DNA of 41,242 nucleotides from Comamonadaceae bacterium CG_4_9_14_3_um_filter_60_33 (GTDB lineage Bacteria; Pseudomonadota; Gammaproteobacteria; Burkholderiales; Burkholderiaceae_C): the NCBI GenBank assembly GCA_002789915.1, contig PFUD01000051.1, forward strand, positions 1-41,242, written 5' to 3'. The notes beneath the pieces were generated by a model that did no database searches, was not told where the DNA came from, and saw only the letters and a list, made by a program, of their open reading frames with translations. Position 1 is the first letter of the stretch. Every line of letters begins with the position of its first letter. The position numbers and the translations under genes are program-made. Of the stretch, positions 40,925-41,242 are shown piece by piece.

Positions 40925-41017
40925 AGCTCGAACCTTCACGCTCCCTACGCTGGCATGATCCAGATCAGGTTTGGGGACTGTCTCAGCCCGTGTTGCAACG
41001 GACACCCCCGGTGAGCT
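40925..41017 (-). ncRNA. TPP riboswitch (THI element)
   Basis: On the minus strand the leader contains the conserved thi-box elements in order: a GGGGGTGTCC start, GGGCTGAGA, ACCTGATCTGGATCATGC and CAGCGTAGGGA. The closing P1 helix pairs AGCTCACC (5') with GGTTCGAGCT (3'). The motif spacing and sequence are essentially canonical. It ends 65 bases upstream of thiB and should sense thiamine pyrophosphate to regulate the thiBPQ operon. Confidence 0.95.
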
Positions 41018-41050
41018 GCGGATTCTAAGCGCATGGTGGGTCCCGCTCGC

Positions 41051-41080
41051 AGCCAGGATGAAGCGCAGCGTAATCTGCGG
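41051..41080. repeat. REP-like palindrome, diverged copy 3
   Basis: AGCCAGGATGAAGCGCAGCG followed by TAATCTGCGG: same core as 283-313 but with substitutions in the arms. It lies upstream of the TPP riboswitch, where the thi promoter would be expected. Confidence 0.6.
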
Positions 41081-41100
41081 TGGATGTTCGATGCAACACC

Positions 41101-41139
41101 TGTCGCACCTCGTCACGCGACACCTGTCGCAATGCGACA
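41101..41139. promoter_or_regulatory. paired TGTCGC/GCGACA palindromes near the right edge
   Basis: Two neighbouring palindromes: TGTCGC-N10-GCGACA (41101-41122) and TGTCGCA-A-TGCGACA (41125-41139). Repeated symmetric sites like this suggest a dimeric regulator binding cooperatively. The controlled gene may lie beyond the right edge of the window or be the thi operon. No gene is seen in 41018-41242. Confidence 0.45.
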
Positions 41140-41242
41140 CCTCGACACTGGGTGCCTGCCGCTTGAACTTTTGACTCCAAAGCGCGTTTCCCCTAGCAAA
41201 GAGCGCCAGGCGCGGGCAAGCAGCACGCAGCAAAAAAGACTG

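Noticed and set aside
40871-41233. 120-codon minus-strand frame over the thiB leader
   Set aside because: It coincides with the TPP riboswitch and a repeat; the conserved signal is RNA, not protein.

Overview
The window reads as a chromosomal segment of a betaproteobacterium, most likely Burkholderiales/Comamonadaceae (Rhodoferax/Polaromonas-like). This is inferred from the GC-rich, densely packed genes and from the protein set: a PHA phasin, DUF3297, DUF2069, a dapA-bamC pair, a lactate-utilisation cluster with separate A, C and B proteins, and a TPP-riboswitch-controlled thiBPQ operon. No rRNA, tRNA or CRISPR array was seen, and no transposase or prophage gene.

Layout. 1-3045: the 5' end of a tryptophanase-family gene (minus strand, cut by the window edge), a small hypothetical gene, and a PAS-PAS-GGDEF-EAL c-di-GMP protein. 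3062-9503: the topoisomerase IV genes parE and parC on the minus strand, split by an A+T-richer BstYI/BglII-type restriction-modification cassette (5612-7178) that is bordered by palindromic repeats, including a perfect 25-bp inverted repeat. 9652-14703 (plus strand): a LOV-like PAS-GGDEF cyclase, an MFS transporter, a 41-residue membrane protein, a SAM methyltransferase, dapA and bamC. 14696-19568 (minus strand): a nitroreductase, the lutA-lutC-lutB operon (translationally coupled, unusual order), and a histone-deacetylase-like amidohydrolase whose C-terminus is encoded by an intergenic repeat.

19569-24921: phasin gene with a strong promoter and a perfect terminator, a DHH phosphoesterase, a 2Fe-2S ferredoxin, and ylqF, arfB and trhP. 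25041-26050: a two-gene Phd-antitoxin-like / DUF6036-nucleotidyltransferase-like pair with its own promoter and an ATGA overlap, lying between trhP and aroC. This is the best candidate in the window for a little-described defence or toxin-antitoxin module. 26016-32664: aroC, a CBS-domain protein, metY plus a coupled alpha/beta hydrolase, a DUF883 protein, a NhaC antiporter and DUF3297. 32736-37289: a YihY-like membrane protein, DUF2069, an FAD-linked D-2-hydroxyacid dehydrogenase and a coniferyl-aldehyde-type dehydrogenase. 37392-41017: thiB-thiP-thiQ (thiamine/TPP uptake) behind a clear TPP riboswitch. The right edge carries a repeat and paired palindromes that look like operators for a gene outside the window.

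Most of the window is housekeeping or metabolic. The parts that look acquired or lineage-specific are the restriction-modification cassette, the Phd/DUF6036 pair and the families of palindromic intergenic repeats. All family calls come from reading translated motifs; no database search was run.
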